From Azospirillum sp. (GTDB lineage Bacteria > Pseudomonadota > Alphaproteobacteria > Azospirillales > Azospirillaceae): a DNA stretch of 64,000 nt. The notes under the pieces are model-generated. The model made no database searches. It was given only the letters and a program-made list of their open reading frames with translations, and was not told the origin of the DNA. Every line of letters starts with the position of its first letter. Within the stretch, counting starts at the first letter, position 1. The position numbers were made by a program, and so were the translations under genes. The stretch spans positions 25,594-89,593 of the forward strand of contig WGNK01000027.1 of NCBI GenBank assembly GCA_016124535.1, in the 5' to 3' direction. Shown in pieces: positions 48,069-56,430 of the stretch.

Positions 48069-48530
48069 TCAGCCGGTGTGCTCAAGCCAATGCGCGGCAG
48101 CGGCGTCATCCTCGGCACGGGCCACAACCCAGCGTGGCCCGTCGGACGTCTCTTCCATTTTCCAGAATGGTGCCCTGGTCTTCAGCCAGTCGATCAGGAA
48201 GCGGCAGGCATCAAATGCGGCGTCACGGTGTGCGCTGGCAACCGCTACGAGCACGATGCGATCGCCGGGTTCCAATCGACCGACCCGATGGATGATCAGG
48301 GTTGCATCGAGCGGCCAACGACGGTTTGCCTCGGCCTCGAGTTCGCCAAGCTGGCGTTCGGTCATCCCCGGATAATGCTCCAGGGTCAGGGCCGCGATCG
48401 GGGTTTCGCCGGCCAGGTCCCGAACCAGCCCGACAAAGGAAACCAGGCCGCCGATCCCGGGTTTGCCCCGCGTGAGCGCGGCTAGCTCTGCCCCGGGATC
48501 GAAATCGGCTGCCTCGACCCTGATCGTCAT
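48069..48530 (-). CDS. moaE: Molybdopterin synthase catalytic subunit
   Basis: 153-aa large subunit that with MoaD converts cPMP to molybdopterin. GGLVSFVGLVRD, LTLEHYPGMTERQL, HRVGRLEPGDRIVLVAVASAHRDAAFDACRFLIDWLKTRAPFWKMEET are the family blocks, including the catalytic lysine in the KTRAPFWKKE-like segment. It is 37 nt downstream of moaD. The start at 48530 is the conserved one; an upstream frame runs through moaD out of phase. Confidence 0.96.
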   Translation of the reverse strand: MTIRVEAADFDPGAELAALTRGKPGIGGLVSFVGLVRDLAGETPIAALTLEHYPGMTERQLGELEAEANRRWPLDATLIIHRVGRLEPGDRIVLVAVASAHRDAAFDACRFLIDWLKTRAPFWKMEETSDGPRWVVARAEDDAAAAHWLEHTG

Positions 48531-48567
48531 GGCCCGCTCCAGTCCTTGCTGCTTCTCCGCCGCCGGT

Positions 48568-48819
48568 TCAGCCGCCGGTAACCGGCGGGAACAGCGCCAC
48601 CTCGTCGTCGCGGCCGACCGGATGGTCGGGCTTGACGTAGGCCTGGTTGACCGCGGTTCGGACCACCCTGAGGTCGGCGAGCGCCTCGGCATAGCCGGGC
48701 CCGCGCGACTTCAGCCATGCGAGCAACCCGGCGACATCGCGGACGTGGTCCGGCACTTCGACCTCTTCGTGGCCGATTCCGATCTTCGCGCGCAGCCAGG
48801 CAAAGTAGAGCAGCCGCAT
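48568..48819 (-). CDS. moaD: Molybdopterin synthase sulfur-carrier subunit
   Basis: 83-aa ubiquitin-fold sulfur carrier. It opens LLYFAWLRAKIGI, has the VNQAYV strand, and ends in FPPVTGG, the required C-terminal diglycine that is thiocarboxylated. It is 10 nt from pgsA and followed by moaE. Confidence 0.96.
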   Translation of the reverse strand: MRLLYFAWLRAKIGIGHEEVEVPDHVRDVAGLLAWLKSRGPGYAEALADLRVVRTAVNQAYVKPDHPVGRDDEVALFPPVTGG

Positions 48820-48829
48820 TCCGCCCTCC

Positions 48830-49405
48830 TCACGACTCGCGCGGCTGCGGTGCCGCCATCATGTGACGCACGCCAACGCGAAGGTAGTCCCAGCCGGTGA
48901 CCACGGTCAGAACCGCGGCCAGCCACAGGCCGGCAGTGCCCAGAGCGGTGGCCGGCAACCCGAGCGGCGCCTGGTTGCCCAGGATCAGCAGGGCCAGGGC
49001 GACCATCTGGAGTGCGGTCTTGGATTTGGCCAACCGGCTGACCGGCAACCCGATTCCGGTCCCGGCGAGGAATTCGCGCAAACCCGAAATCATCACCTCG
49101 CGCATGAGGATGACCACCGCCGGAATCACGCCGAGGCCATTCAGCCGGCCGGCGGCGACCAGCATGAACAGCACCGCGGCGACCAGCAGCTTGTCCGCAA
49201 TCGGGTCGAGGAAACGGCCGAGTGCGCTGATCACGGCCAGGCGCCGCGCCAGCATGCCGTCGAGCCAGTCGGTGGCGGCAGCCGCGGCGAACAGGGCGAG
49301 ATTGGTCCAGACCGCCCAGGCCTCCGGTACGAAAAACAGCCCAACCATCGGCGGAATCACCAGGATCCGCGACAAGGTCAGGAGATTGGGCAAGGAGGTC
49401 AGCAT
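48830..49405 (-). CDS. pgsA: CDP-diacylglycerol-glycerol-3-phosphate 3-phosphatidyltransferase
   Basis: 191-aa integral membrane enzyme of phosphatidylglycerol synthesis. The CDP-alcohol phosphotransferase motif DG-x2-AR-x8-G-x3-D-x3-D is exact (DGMLARRLAVISALGRFLDPIADK). About five transmembrane helices. It begins LTSLPNLLTLSRIL. It heads the pgsA-moaD-moaE group; uvrC, often upstream, is absent. Confidence 0.96.
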   Translation of the reverse strand: MLTSLPNLLTLSRILVIPPMVGLFFVPEAWAVWTNLALFAAAAATDWLDGMLARRLAVISALGRFLDPIADKLLVAAVLFMLVAAGRLNGLGVIPAVVILMREVMISGLREFLAGTGIGLPVSRLAKSKTALQMVALALLILGNQAPLGLPATALGTAGLWLAAVLTVVTGWDYLRVGVRHMMAAPQPRES

Positions 49406-49792
49406 CGCCGGCCGATTTCCAATTTTGATCCGCCGGCGGTGCTTCGCTCCGCGGAAAGCGGCCTCGCGCGCCGCGGCGATCGCCGTGTGCCCGGGAAACC
49501 ATTCGATGGCATGGAACGATACCCCGCACTCGTCAATTCGTCGAAGCTTTCCGTGGCGGCCCGGAGCAATTTGCCCACGGCATAGCCGCTGCGCAACATC
49601 ACCGGGCTTGGGCGCTCGATTTCCTAGCGTATCGATCAGATATTTGGGGGCGGGGAAGGCCGAACCTGGGCCGCGGCCTAAAAAAATACTTTCACAGTGA
49701 CGTAGGTCACGGTATCAGGCCACGGCTCGATCAATAGTTGCAGTCAGTATGGCCGCAGATGTGCGGCGACCAATGCCAGGGGAGCTGTCGAC
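49406..49792. other. Divergent intergenic region pgsA-transpeptidase
   Basis: 387 bp without a credible gene. Near the transpeptidase side, GTGAC-GTAG-GTCAC (49697-49710) is a dyad resembling a CRP/FNR-family site (AGTGA-N6-TCACG). An AAAAAATACTTT patch lies just before it. Confidence 0.5.
49697..49710. promoter_or_regulatory. CRP-like dyad upstream of L,D-transpeptidase
   Basis: Arms GTGAC and GTCAC are separated by GTAG, 83 bp before the start. Read as AGTGA-N6-TCACG it matches four of five bases of each half of the CRP consensus. Assignment is tentative. Confidence 0.3.
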
Positions 49793-50947
49793 ATGACGAA
49801 GCCTCTCGTCCCGCTCCGGTCGGGACTGATTGCCGCGCTCGCGGTTGCCGCCGCGATGCTGGCACCGCTGTCGTCGGCGCGGGCCGACGGCGTCGGCGCC
49901 TCGTTGTCGACATGGGTCGAGCGACTCGACCAGGAGGCGGCGAGGCTGGTCGCGCTGCCCGATCAATCGGTCACCCCGATCGGCGCCGGGGCGACGATCC
50001 GGCCCGGCGATAGCGGGGAACGGGTCACACGGCTGACCGCGCGACTGATCGAATTGGGCCTGCTGCCCGCCGAGGGCCGCAGCGACGTCTACGGCGCGGC
50101 GCTGGTCAAGGCGGTGCGTGGCTTCCAGGCGGCCCGCGGCCTCAAGACCGATGGCCTGGTCGGCGAAAACACCCGGTTCGCGCTGGAACAGACGCCGCAG
50201 CAGGCCGCGCTTCTGATCAAGCAGACCGCGCAGCAGATGCGAGGGTTCCAGGCAACCGCGCCCTCGACTTACCTGATCGTCAACCTGCCGAGCCAGACGG
50301 TCACCCTGGTGCGCGACGACCGCGTCGACTTCACCATGCGCGCGGCGGTCGGCCGGCCGTCGCGGGAAACCCCGCTGCTCAGCGACGTGATCACCCATGT
50401 CATCGTCAATCCGACCTGGACGGTGCCGCCGACCGTGCTCAAACAGGATAAGCTGCCGAATCTGCGCCGCACCGGTACGCCGGGGATCACCGCAGCGTCA
50501 GTCTATGTCGATGGCGCCGAAGTGGTGCCCGAGGCGGTCGATTGGCAGTCGGTGTCGCCGGGGCGGGTCCGCATCGTCCAGTCGCCCGGCGATCACAATG
50601 CGCTTGGCCGGTTCCGCTTCAACCTGACCAACGATCAGAACATCTACCTGCACGACACCAATGAGCCGCGGGTGTTCGATCGCGACCTGCGTGCGGTCAG
50701 CTCCGGCTGCGTTCGATTGCAGGAGGCGCGGCGTTTGGCCGAATTGCTGCTGGGCGAGGTCGGGGTCGGACCGGCCAAGATCGATCGCCTGCTGGCCACC
50801 GGGCAGACCCACTGGATCAAGGTCGCCCAGCCGCTCCCGGTCCGGTTCGTCTACTGGGTCGCCACCGTCGATGCCGATGGCGCGGTCCGTCTGCACCCCG
50901 ACATCTACGGGCGCGAAGAGGAAGCCACGCCGAGTTCGGGGGCCTAA
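49793..50947 (+). CDS. L,D-transpeptidase with peptidoglycan-binding domain
   Basis: 384-aa exported YcbB/YkuD-type enzyme making 3-3 peptidoglycan cross-links or attaching proteins. It has a signal peptide (LIAALAVAAAMLAPLSSARA), a PG_binding_1 domain (~68-130: RPGDSGERVTRLTARLIELG ... AVRGFQAARGLKTDGLVGENT) and a YkuD domain (~155-325). Catalytic residues are His287 (YLHDT) and Cys306 (SSGCVRL). The NPTWTVPPT segment is typical of the long YcbB-like class. Monocistronic. Confidence 0.95.
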   Translation: MTKPLVPLRSGLIAALAVAAAMLAPLSSARADGVGASLSTWVERLDQEAARLVALPDQSVTPIGAGATIRPGDSGERVTRLTARLIELGLLPAEGRSDVYGAALVKAVRGFQAARGLKTDGLVGENTRFALEQTPQQAALLIKQTAQQMRGFQATAPSTYLIVNLPSQTVTLVRDDRVDFTMRAAVGRPSRETPLLSDVITHVIVNPTWTVPPTVLKQDKLPNLRRTGTPGITAASVYVDGAEVVPEAVDWQSVSPGRVRIVQSPGDHNALGRFRFNLTNDQNIYLHDTNEPRVFDRDLRAVSSGCVRLQEARRLAELLLGEVGVGPAKIDRLLATGQTHWIKVAQPLPVRFVYWVATVDADGAVRLHPDIYGREEEATPSSGA

Positions 50948-51017
50948 GCCCGTCCGGGAGGCTTTCTCGTTTGCCTTGAGCCCTTGCGGCCGCGAAACCC
51001 TGAGCGGGGACTGTGCC

Positions 51018-51395
51018 TCAGCTCTTGGGTTTGGCGGCGGCGGCTTGGCGGCGGTTTTTCAGGTACTGGCCGATCACCGTTTCGACCTCGGGCGGCAGCA
51101 TGGTCCAGGAGCCGCTCAAGGTGTCGCCGCTGACGCTGGTATTGACCACCACCTTGGTGTCGAAGGTGAACTTGCCCCAGCGATCATCGACCATGACGGT
51201 GATCTGAGCCCGCTGGCCGGCGATCAAAGAGCCATCGAATTTGCTTGCGACGATACCGTCCCGTTTCAACTCGGTCAGCGGGTAAAGGCGGCTATCGATC
51301 TTGATCTGGTTGGGCGAGGGCGGTTTGCTGCCGGGCCGCTTGGCTGCCGGCTTGGTCTTGTCGGAACCGATGGTGACCTTCAACCACTCAAACAT
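51018..51395 (-). CDS. Conserved hypothetical small protein
   Basis: 125-aa protein not confidently assigned. A basic, proline-rich N-terminus (residues ~12-30) precedes a likely beta-rich domain (IKIDSRLYPLTELKRDGIVASKFDGSLIAGQRAQITVMVDDRWGKFTFDTKVVVN). The pattern of a short strand, a D/NGxxxS step and a final LPPEVETVIGQYLKNRR helix is reminiscent of PilZ-type c-di-GMP barrels, but the RxxxR and D/NxSxxG motifs are not both present. No signal or membrane segment. The start at 51395 is the only good ATG. Confidence 0.65.
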   Translation of the reverse strand: MFEWLKVTIGSDKTKPAAKRPGSKPPSPNQIKIDSRLYPLTELKRDGIVASKFDGSLIAGQRAQITVMVDDRWGKFTFDTKVVVNTSVSGDTLSGSWTMLPPEVETVIGQYLKNRRQAAAAKPKS

Positions 51396-51722
51396 GACAG
51401 AGAACCTATTCAGCTTGATCCCGGATCCGTTTACCCGCTCGCGATTAAGGAGCGGTTAAGCCAGGCGCCGCCCGCTGCCGGCGAATGTCCGATCCGTTTC
51501 AGGGACATGACAGCGATTGCCATCGAGTCGAGCGCGGTGTTGGCTGATCGCGATCGGGTTGCCTCCGGGCGGGCGCTGCCCTCTGAGCTAGTCTTCCGTC
51601 TGGCCGCAGGCATCAGCCCCGCGCGCAGCGCTTCATCGCCGTCGCTCCGGGCGCGGTCCACCGGCGCCTCCGGCTCCGATCCGGAGCCGTCGCTGGGACC
51701 GGAAAAGGCGGACGCAAAAAAA
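51396..51722. other. Intergenic region with perfect hairpin
   Basis: About 330 bp between the hypothetical gene and the SnoaL-like gene terminator. CGGCTCCG-ATC-CGGAGCCG (51671-51689) is a perfect 8-bp stem with a 3-nt loop and no T-tract. No plausible coding frame. Confidence 0.5.
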
Positions 51723-51745
51723 GGGCGGGGACCTGAGCCCCGCCC
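51716..51745 (-). terminator. Strong intrinsic terminator of SnoaL-like gene
   Basis: GGGCGGGG (51723-51730) and CCCCGCCC (51738-51745) form an 8-bp GC stem. On the minus strand this is followed by seven T residues (51716-51722), a textbook Rho-independent terminator 31 nt after the stop at 51777. Confidence 0.9.
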
Positions 51746-51776
51746 CTTTCTATTGGGTCCGAACCGCAGTCCGCGA

Positions 51777-52283
51777 TCAGTGGACCGTCGGAGTCACCGA
51801 CGAATGGTGATCGAGGATCAACCAGCGACCGCCCAGGCGGTTGAATACGAAGCTGTAACGGGCCGGGACATCGACCTTGGCGCCGTCCTTCTCGTAGCTG
51901 AAGGTGTAGCTGCCGCTAACCACGGCGACATCGCCGGAGAGCCGAACGTTGCGGTGGGTGATCAGGCAGGACAACTTCGGCAGCGCGGTGAAGCGAACAA
52001 AATAATCGCGAATGGCGGCGTGATTGTCGCGGATCACATCCGAATAGGTCGCCCACAGCACGCCTTCGGGAGCATAATGCGCCACCGCGAGGTCAGGTGC
52101 GTCGGCGCGACCGGAAGTCACCGCGCCGACCCAGCTGTCGAGCGCCTGATGGATCATGCCCAGGTCGCACTTGACGGCCAAATCACGATCTGCCGACTGG
52201 ACCTCGTTGGTCTTCAGGTGCGAACGTGCCCGCAGGCCGGCAGCTTCAATCGAATCGTTATGCGTAGTCTCGGTGTTGTTCAT
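51777..52283 (-). CDS. SnoaL/CaMKII-association-like (NTF2-fold) protein
   Basis: 168-aa protein of the NTF2-like superfamily, SgcJ/EcaC subgroup. IHQALDSWVGAVTSGRADAPDLAVAHYAPEGVLWATYSDVIRDNHAAIRDYFVRF and RWLILDHHSSVTP are typical. The N-terminal ~40 residues are a non-conserved polar extension. No signal peptide. Function unknown (ligand binding or isomerase-like). The ATG at 52283 has GGAGA upstream; a tandem palindrome sits 138-170 bp upstream and a strong terminator follows, so it is a single-gene unit. Confidence 0.88.
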   Translation of the reverse strand: MNNTETTHNDSIEAAGLRARSHLKTNEVQSADRDLAVKCDLGMIHQALDSWVGAVTSGRADAPDLAVAHYAPEGVLWATYSDVIRDNHAAIRDYFVRFTALPKLSCLITHRNVRLSGDVAVVSGSYTFSYEKDGAKVDVPARYSFVFNRLGGRWLILDHHSSVTPTVH

Positions 52284-52420
52284 CGGAAAATCTCCGTATC
52301 AGCAGCAGCCAGGGACCGCGTAATTTCATTTTGTGAGATGCGATTGATCCGGCCCTTGAGCCGCCCGCCACGACCTCACGTCGCAAAAGATGTTTACCTA
52401 GGAGGGGGGCTGCGCGGCTA

Positions 52421-52452
52421 CTGTCAGGCCTGGCAGCTGTCAGATCTGACAG
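52421..52452. promoter_or_regulatory. Two adjacent 16-bp palindromes, LuxR-box-like
   Basis: CTGTCAGGCCTGGCAG (52421-52436, one mismatched pair) is directly followed by CTGTCAGATCTGACAG (52437-52452, perfect). Both fit the CT-N12-AG pattern of LuxR-type boxes, and also the general form of TetR-family operators. They lie 138 bp upstream of the SnoaL-like start. Confidence 0.55.
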
Positions 52453-52632
52453 GGTCCGGGGGCAGGGGCTTGACTTCCGGAATTTACCCGGCGACACGGC
52501 GAGGCCAGGGCGCGCGAAAGCACGAGCCAGGCGAATTCGGAATATATGTTGTTTTTCAGAGAGATGGGCTCGACCCCGGCGCCGGGGCCGGACGCCCCGG
52601 ATCCGCCCAAGGTTCGGTGTCTCCCTGAGGCG

Positions 52633-52649
52633 CCCGGCCTCCGGCCGGG
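52633..52649 (-). terminator. 3' hairpin of MlaA gene with TCC loop
   Basis: CCCGGCC-TCC-GGCCGGG, a perfect 7-bp stem 33 nt after the MlaA stop. No T-tract. Same GGCC-TCC-GGCC core as other 3' hairpins in this window. Confidence 0.45.
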
Positions 52650-52681
52650 GCCGGACGACCGCGATCGACCGGGACCGCCCC

Positions 52682-53419
52682 TTAGGGAGCGTGCGCCGCA
52701 GCCGGCTGTGCCGGGGTTGGCGTCTCCGCGGCCGGGCAGGCTTCGGCCAGGTACTCCAGATAGCCCTCGCGCTGCAGGGCATAGGGATCGGTCGGTTCGT
52801 GGCCCGGCATGTCGTTGGCGTAGCGCAGGCTGGCGGCGGAGGCGCTGAAATCGATCACCAGATCAGCGGTAGCCAGGATCGGCGAGATCATGCTGAGCAG
52901 GTACCAGCCGCCGACGATGAAGCCGGTGACCAGGGAGGCTGTGGTCACGTTGGTCGGGCCGACCAACGGCAGCACCAGGTAATCGCCGGCCGGGGCGCCG
53001 GCGGCGCACAGTGCCTCGCCGAATTCGATGTGCCGGCGTTCGATGCCCAGCGCGCTGGCCACGTCGAACGCGCCGGCCAGGCCGACCGTGCTGTTGACGA
53101 CGAAACGGCTGAAGGAATTGGTGGCCGACTGGTGATCGCCGGCGAGCAGATGGGCGACCACGAATTCCGGCTCGGTCAGATTCTCGTAGAGATTCTTGCC
53201 GATCTCGCGAACCGGGATCGGAATCCAGGTTTGCGTGAAATCACTCAACGGGTCGATGACATAATAGACCGCATAGTCGTTGAAGGTGAACATGGCCCGG
53301 TTTACCGGTTCCAGCGGGTCGCTGCGCGCCGGTCCGGCGGCGAGCGTCGCCGCCACCACCGCGCCGACGGCCAGGGATCGCGCTATGGATCCGGATATGG
53401 ATCGCCGAAAGTCCCTCAT
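52682..53419 (-). CDS. MlaA (VacJ) family protein without lipobox
   Basis: 245-aa protein of the MlaA family, which removes mislocalised phospholipid from the outer membrane outer leaflet. DPLEPVNRAMFTFNDYAVYYVIDPL is the signature start and YLVLPLVGPTNV a conserved loop; later FDVASALGIERRHIEFGEALCAAGAPAGDYLVLP matches the family. Classical MlaA is a lipoprotein, but the signal here (VGAVVAATLAAGPARSD) has no cysteine at the cleavage site, so it would be cleaved by signal peptidase I. No mlaBCDEF genes nearby. Confidence 0.9.
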   Translation of the reverse strand: MRDFRRSISGSIARSLAVGAVVAATLAAGPARSDPLEPVNRAMFTFNDYAVYYVIDPLSDFTQTWIPIPVREIGKNLYENLTEPEFVVAHLLAGDHQSATNSFSRFVVNSTVGLAGAFDVASALGIERRHIEFGEALCAAGAPAGDYLVLPLVGPTNVTTASLVTGFIVGGWYLLSMISPILATADLVIDFSASAASLRYANDMPGHEPTDPYALQREGYLEYLAEACPAAETPTPAQPAAAHAP

Positions 53420-53551
53420 TCTGCTGCGAATCCTTCATTCGGTCATGATTTGTGCCCGAAAGGATTGGAGCATGGTTTGGCCAAGCGGTCGAGTATCGAT
53501 TCTCCGGCCGGCGCGGCCCAGGACCCGGCCGGCCCGGCCCAGGAAGTCGAC

Positions 53552-53583
53552 AAAAAACCCCGCCGGCGAGCAGCGGGGCTTTC
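53552..53583 (-). terminator. Intrinsic terminator of single-Cache gene
   Basis: CCCCGC (53558-53563) and GCGGGG (53573-53578) form a stem. On the minus strand it is followed by TTTTTT (53552-53557). It lies about 55 nt after the Cache gene stop. Confidence 0.85.
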
Positions 53584-53633
53584 AGTGCGTGGGGCGGGCG
53601 AGCCGGCGTCGTCGCCGGTCGCCCGCTTCGATA

Positions 53634-54089
53634 CTATTCGTAATAGCCGACGGCGCAGACCTGGTCACCGGAGGTGAAGACGGTGGCGTGCTTGGTCTTG
53701 GGCGCCTCGCCGGCAACCTGCGGCCACATATAGGTGACCTCGCCGCCGCCGGCGGCACCGGCCTTGTAGATCATCTCACCGACCGCTGAGGCCGGCGATC
53801 CCTTGTCCATCAGGCCCTTCAGCGACTTGCCGATCAGCGAGGGGTGGGCGGTGAAATTGCCGTCGGCGCCGCCGCAGAACACGTAGAGGTCCTTGAGGCC
53901 GAACGCGCCCTCTTTCTTGGTGAACATCGCCAGGGCCGCAGCCTGGTCGGCCTTCAGCGCGGCCTTTGCCGCCTCAACCATCGCCTTGGCCTCGGCCGGG
54001 GTACCGGCATCGGCCGCATAGGCGCTGCCGGCACCGGCCAGGATCAGACAGGGCAGGGCGGCGGCAAGCAGAAACTTGGAAAGCTTCAT
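53634..54089 (-). CDS. Secreted single Cache-domain protein
   Basis: 151-aa periplasmic protein. Signal peptide (LLAAALPCLILAGAGSAYAAD) followed by one Cache domain: KAMVEAAKAALKADQAAALAMFTKKEGAFGLKDLYVFCGGADGNFTAHPSLIGKSLKGLMD and a final TKHATVFTSGDQVCAVGYYE. It resembles one repeat of the double-Cache protein at 1855-2703 (shared RDLYVF/KDLYVF and PSLIG segments). No output domain, so a soluble sensor-binding role is inferred. AGGGGGA precedes the ATG and a terminator follows. Confidence 0.88.
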   Translation of the reverse strand: MKLSKFLLAAALPCLILAGAGSAYAADAGTPAEAKAMVEAAKAALKADQAAALAMFTKKEGAFGLKDLYVFCGGADGNFTAHPSLIGKSLKGLMDKGSPASAVGEMIYKAGAAGGGEVTYMWPQVAGEAPKTKHATVFTSGDQVCAVGYYE

Positions 54090-54664
54090 GGGATTTCCCC
54101 CTAGGGATGTGATGTGATTATTGTTGTCGTAAGCTCATGCACCAGATGCGGACCGAACCGAACCCCGCCCGAGGGGCGGTCTGTTCAGTCTGACCCGATC
54201 CCGGCAGCCTCCCGACATAACAAACTGGCAGCGGGCGGTCAAACCGTTTGGTCGTGGCGCGGTTTGAATTCGCAGTTTGACTTCCGGGTCGGAACTTGGG
54301 GGGCGAACCGGGCGGCCCCGTGGCTTCGGGTTCCGGAGGTCGCGACTTTCCGGTCGATTGCGCACAGGTAACTCGTCGCGATTTCGCGGGCGGGCGTGCC
54401 GGCCAATGTCGGGACGAGCGACCGGCAGCGTTTATCAATAAAGCTGAGATGGTATGGGTGAATACAATAGTATTCATTAGAATGAGCTATGTCATGTTCG
54501 CGAGATTCTATGCGAATTTCGGTAGACATGCTTGGTTGTTTTCGCTAGAGAGCATGGCCTGAAGTGATTTTCTGCTGATCTCTCGTCGGAAACGAGATCT
54601 GGGCCGGCCGGTCGTGGCCGCGGTGTTTGGCTATTCTATAGCGATAATGGTGGTGTGCATGAGG
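54090..54664. other. AT-richer intergenic region before cytoskeletal operon
   Basis: 575 bp between the divergent Cache gene and the vWA operon. Base composition drops sharply from about 54430 on. TGAATAC-AATA-GTATTCA (54459-54476) is a perfect 7-bp-arm dyad. A GATCTC..CG/CGAGATC imperfect hairpin lies near 54580-54600. Short frames here do not look coding. Presumably contains the operon promoter. Confidence 0.55.
54459..54476. promoter_or_regulatory. AT-rich inverted repeat upstream of cytoskeletal operon
   Basis: TGAATAC and GTATTCA arms with an AATA spacer, ~190 bp upstream of the first operon gene. A plausible operator, or a weak hairpin; unassigned. Confidence 0.4.
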
Positions 54665-56404
54665 ATGGATGACAACCCGGCGGCGCCGTCGGATCGCGGA
54701 CAGACTCTGACCATGGGACCGGGCTTGTCCCGTCGCCAGCGTCGATCTGGTTTTGTCCCTCTGGTGATCTCCGCGGTGCTGATGTCCGCGGTGCTGATCT
54801 CCAGTTGCGGTGCAGAAAAGCCGGTCGCATGCCTGCCCGACGAGATCGCCGCGCCGGCGGTCAGCGCTGCTGGCGGCTCAGCCGCGGGGAGCGCCCAGGC
54901 ACAGCCGGCCACCTCGACGGCCACCTCCCCGGGATCGGAGGCACCTTCGGCGGTCCACCTCTACCTCGATGCCTCGGGCAGCATGAAGCAGTTTGTCGAA
55001 CGTCCGGAGGGCTCGCAGGTTCCGGACGCCCAGTACGTGTTTCCGTTGATCATGCGCGAATTGCCGACGCTGTTTCGCCAGATGGGGAACCAGGGCCGGA
55101 CCGATTACGCCAGATTCAGCCACGGCGACGGTGGCCGAAAGCCAGCGGACACGACCGAGTTGGTGTTCCGCCAGGCGATCAACACCGCGTGCTACCGGGA
55201 AATTCGCGATATGCGGCAGAGACGGCGGCCGGAAAGGGAGATACGTGACAAGGGTTGTGACGGCTTTTTCAACGGCAACGACACCGATTTCCGTCCACTG
55301 CTCGACGAAATCACCAAGCACCATGCCGAGCAGGAGCAGGCCCTCGCCGAGGAGCATGCAGCCAATCCCCGCTCCGAGATCAAACACCCCCGCGACCTCT
55401 ACCTGATCGTCAGCGATTTCATGATGTACACGCCGGGACTGGTCGGCAATGTCGCGCCTTTGACCCGTCCGCTGTCGAATCTGATCGACCATGGCCTGGC
55501 GGTTGGCCTGCTCGCGGTGTGGACCGGGTTCGACGGTACCATCTACGACCTGCCGGGCGGCAAATATCACCACTCCGGCCGGTTGCCGTTCTATATCCTG
55601 GCGGTTGGCTCGCCGTCGGTGGTCACACGGTGGTGGGAATGGGTTCAGAAGGATTTGAAAGCCGATCCCAACCGGCCGGGCACCCAGATCCTCGAACCCG
55701 ACGATTTCCATTTCGTGTTGTTTCAGCGGGCGCCGGCCGGCTCGGTCGGGCTGACCGCAGCGCCAACCGGCATCGGCAACCAGGTTCCGGGGGTGAAATC
55801 CGCGCGTTTGGTCAATACCGGCGCGTCCCGAGCGCCGCTGTTCCAGTTTGACGTCAAGCTATCGGCCCTCGCCGGTTCGTTTGCCGGGGTCGGTGTGGCA
55901 TGGCCCGAGCCGCAGGCGGCAAGCCGGATTCTGCCGTTCGTGCCGAAATACAACGCGAGCCCGAAGGCCTGGAGGTTCCAATCCGGCGCCGGGAAATGCG
56001 GCCAGAGCTGGACCGAAGTGGCGCCCAAGGAACTCGGCTCGTCGATGGCGGAGGCGCCGACCTCGGGAACCGCGGCCAAAGCCGCACTCGAAGCGCGGGT
56101 CTTGGCCGGTGGCCTGCCCCGAGGGCTGGTACCGGGCGCGGTCTATCTGTTCGCCTACAATCTGGTTCCCTCGGGATACATGACGGCTCCGAGCGAATTG
56201 CAGTTCCTGGTCGATCATGCGCTCAGCGAGCAAGATGAGCGGGACATCAGACAGAAATCGCCGAAGGATTTTCCGACACTGAATTTCGGCGCGATTTACC
56301 AGGACCTATGGCGTGCCGCCTATGATCCGCCGAACGGCGGCCGGCCAAGCCCGGAGGCGTCGGCCGCCGGCCCGCAGGCGCTGCTCGCCTTTAGGGTTAA
56401 CTGA
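54665..56404 (+). CDS. Predicted von Willebrand A-domain lipoprotein, operon gene 1
   Basis: 579 aa with the start used here. An N-terminal basic stretch (RRQRR) and hydrophobic helix (FVPLVISAVLMSAVLISSC) end in a lipobox with Cys48, so it should be membrane-anchored in the envelope. After an Ala/Ser/Thr linker, AVHLYLDASGSMKQFV supplies the metal-ion-dependent adhesion site D-x-S-x-S (Asp102, Ser104, Ser106), and LYLIVSDFMMYTPG could supply a later metal ligand. The C-terminal ~230 residues are probably beta-rich and unrecognised. The start is uncertain: GGTGGTG precedes the ATG at 54665; the ATG at 54713 would give a more standard signal. First gene of a six-gene run with short gaps. Confidence 0.85.
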   Translation: MDDNPAAPSDRGQTLTMGPGLSRRQRRSGFVPLVISAVLMSAVLISSCGAEKPVACLPDEIAAPAVSAAGGSAAGSAQAQPATSTATSPGSEAPSAVHLYLDASGSMKQFVERPEGSQVPDAQYVFPLIMRELPTLFRQMGNQGRTDYARFSHGDGGRKPADTTELVFRQAINTACYREIRDMRQRRRPEREIRDKGCDGFFNGNDTDFRPLLDEITKHHAEQEQALAEEHAANPRSEIKHPRDLYLIVSDFMMYTPGLVGNVAPLTRPLSNLIDHGLAVGLLAVWTGFDGTIYDLPGGKYHHSGRLPFYILAVGSPSVVTRWWEWVQKDLKADPNRPGTQILEPDDFHFVLFQRAPAGSVGLTAAPTGIGNQVPGVKSARLVNTGASRAPLFQFDVKLSALAGSFAGVGVAWPEPQAASRILPFVPKYNASPKAWRFQSGAGKCGQSWTEVAPKELGSSMAEAPTSGTAAKAALEARVLAGGLPRGLVPGAVYLFAYNLVPSGYMTAPSELQFLVDHALSEQDERDIRQKSPKDFPTLNFGAIYQDLWRAAYDPPNGGRPSPEASAAGPQALLAFRVN

Positions 56405-56430
56405 CAGAGCATCTGACCGGAGCGAATTCG

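Larger units (their letters stand above)
52284..52681. other. Intergenic region with tandem palindromes
   Basis: 398 bp upstream of the SnoaL-like gene and downstream of the MlaA gene. Contains adjacent 16-bp palindromes (52421-52452), an AT-rich patch near 52535-52560 and a 3'-end hairpin at 52633-52649. No gene seen. Confidence 0.55.

Noticed and set aside
49399..49602. 67-codon minus-strand frame overlapping the pgsA start
   Set aside because: Basic low-complexity composition with no homology seen; overlaps pgsA out of frame.
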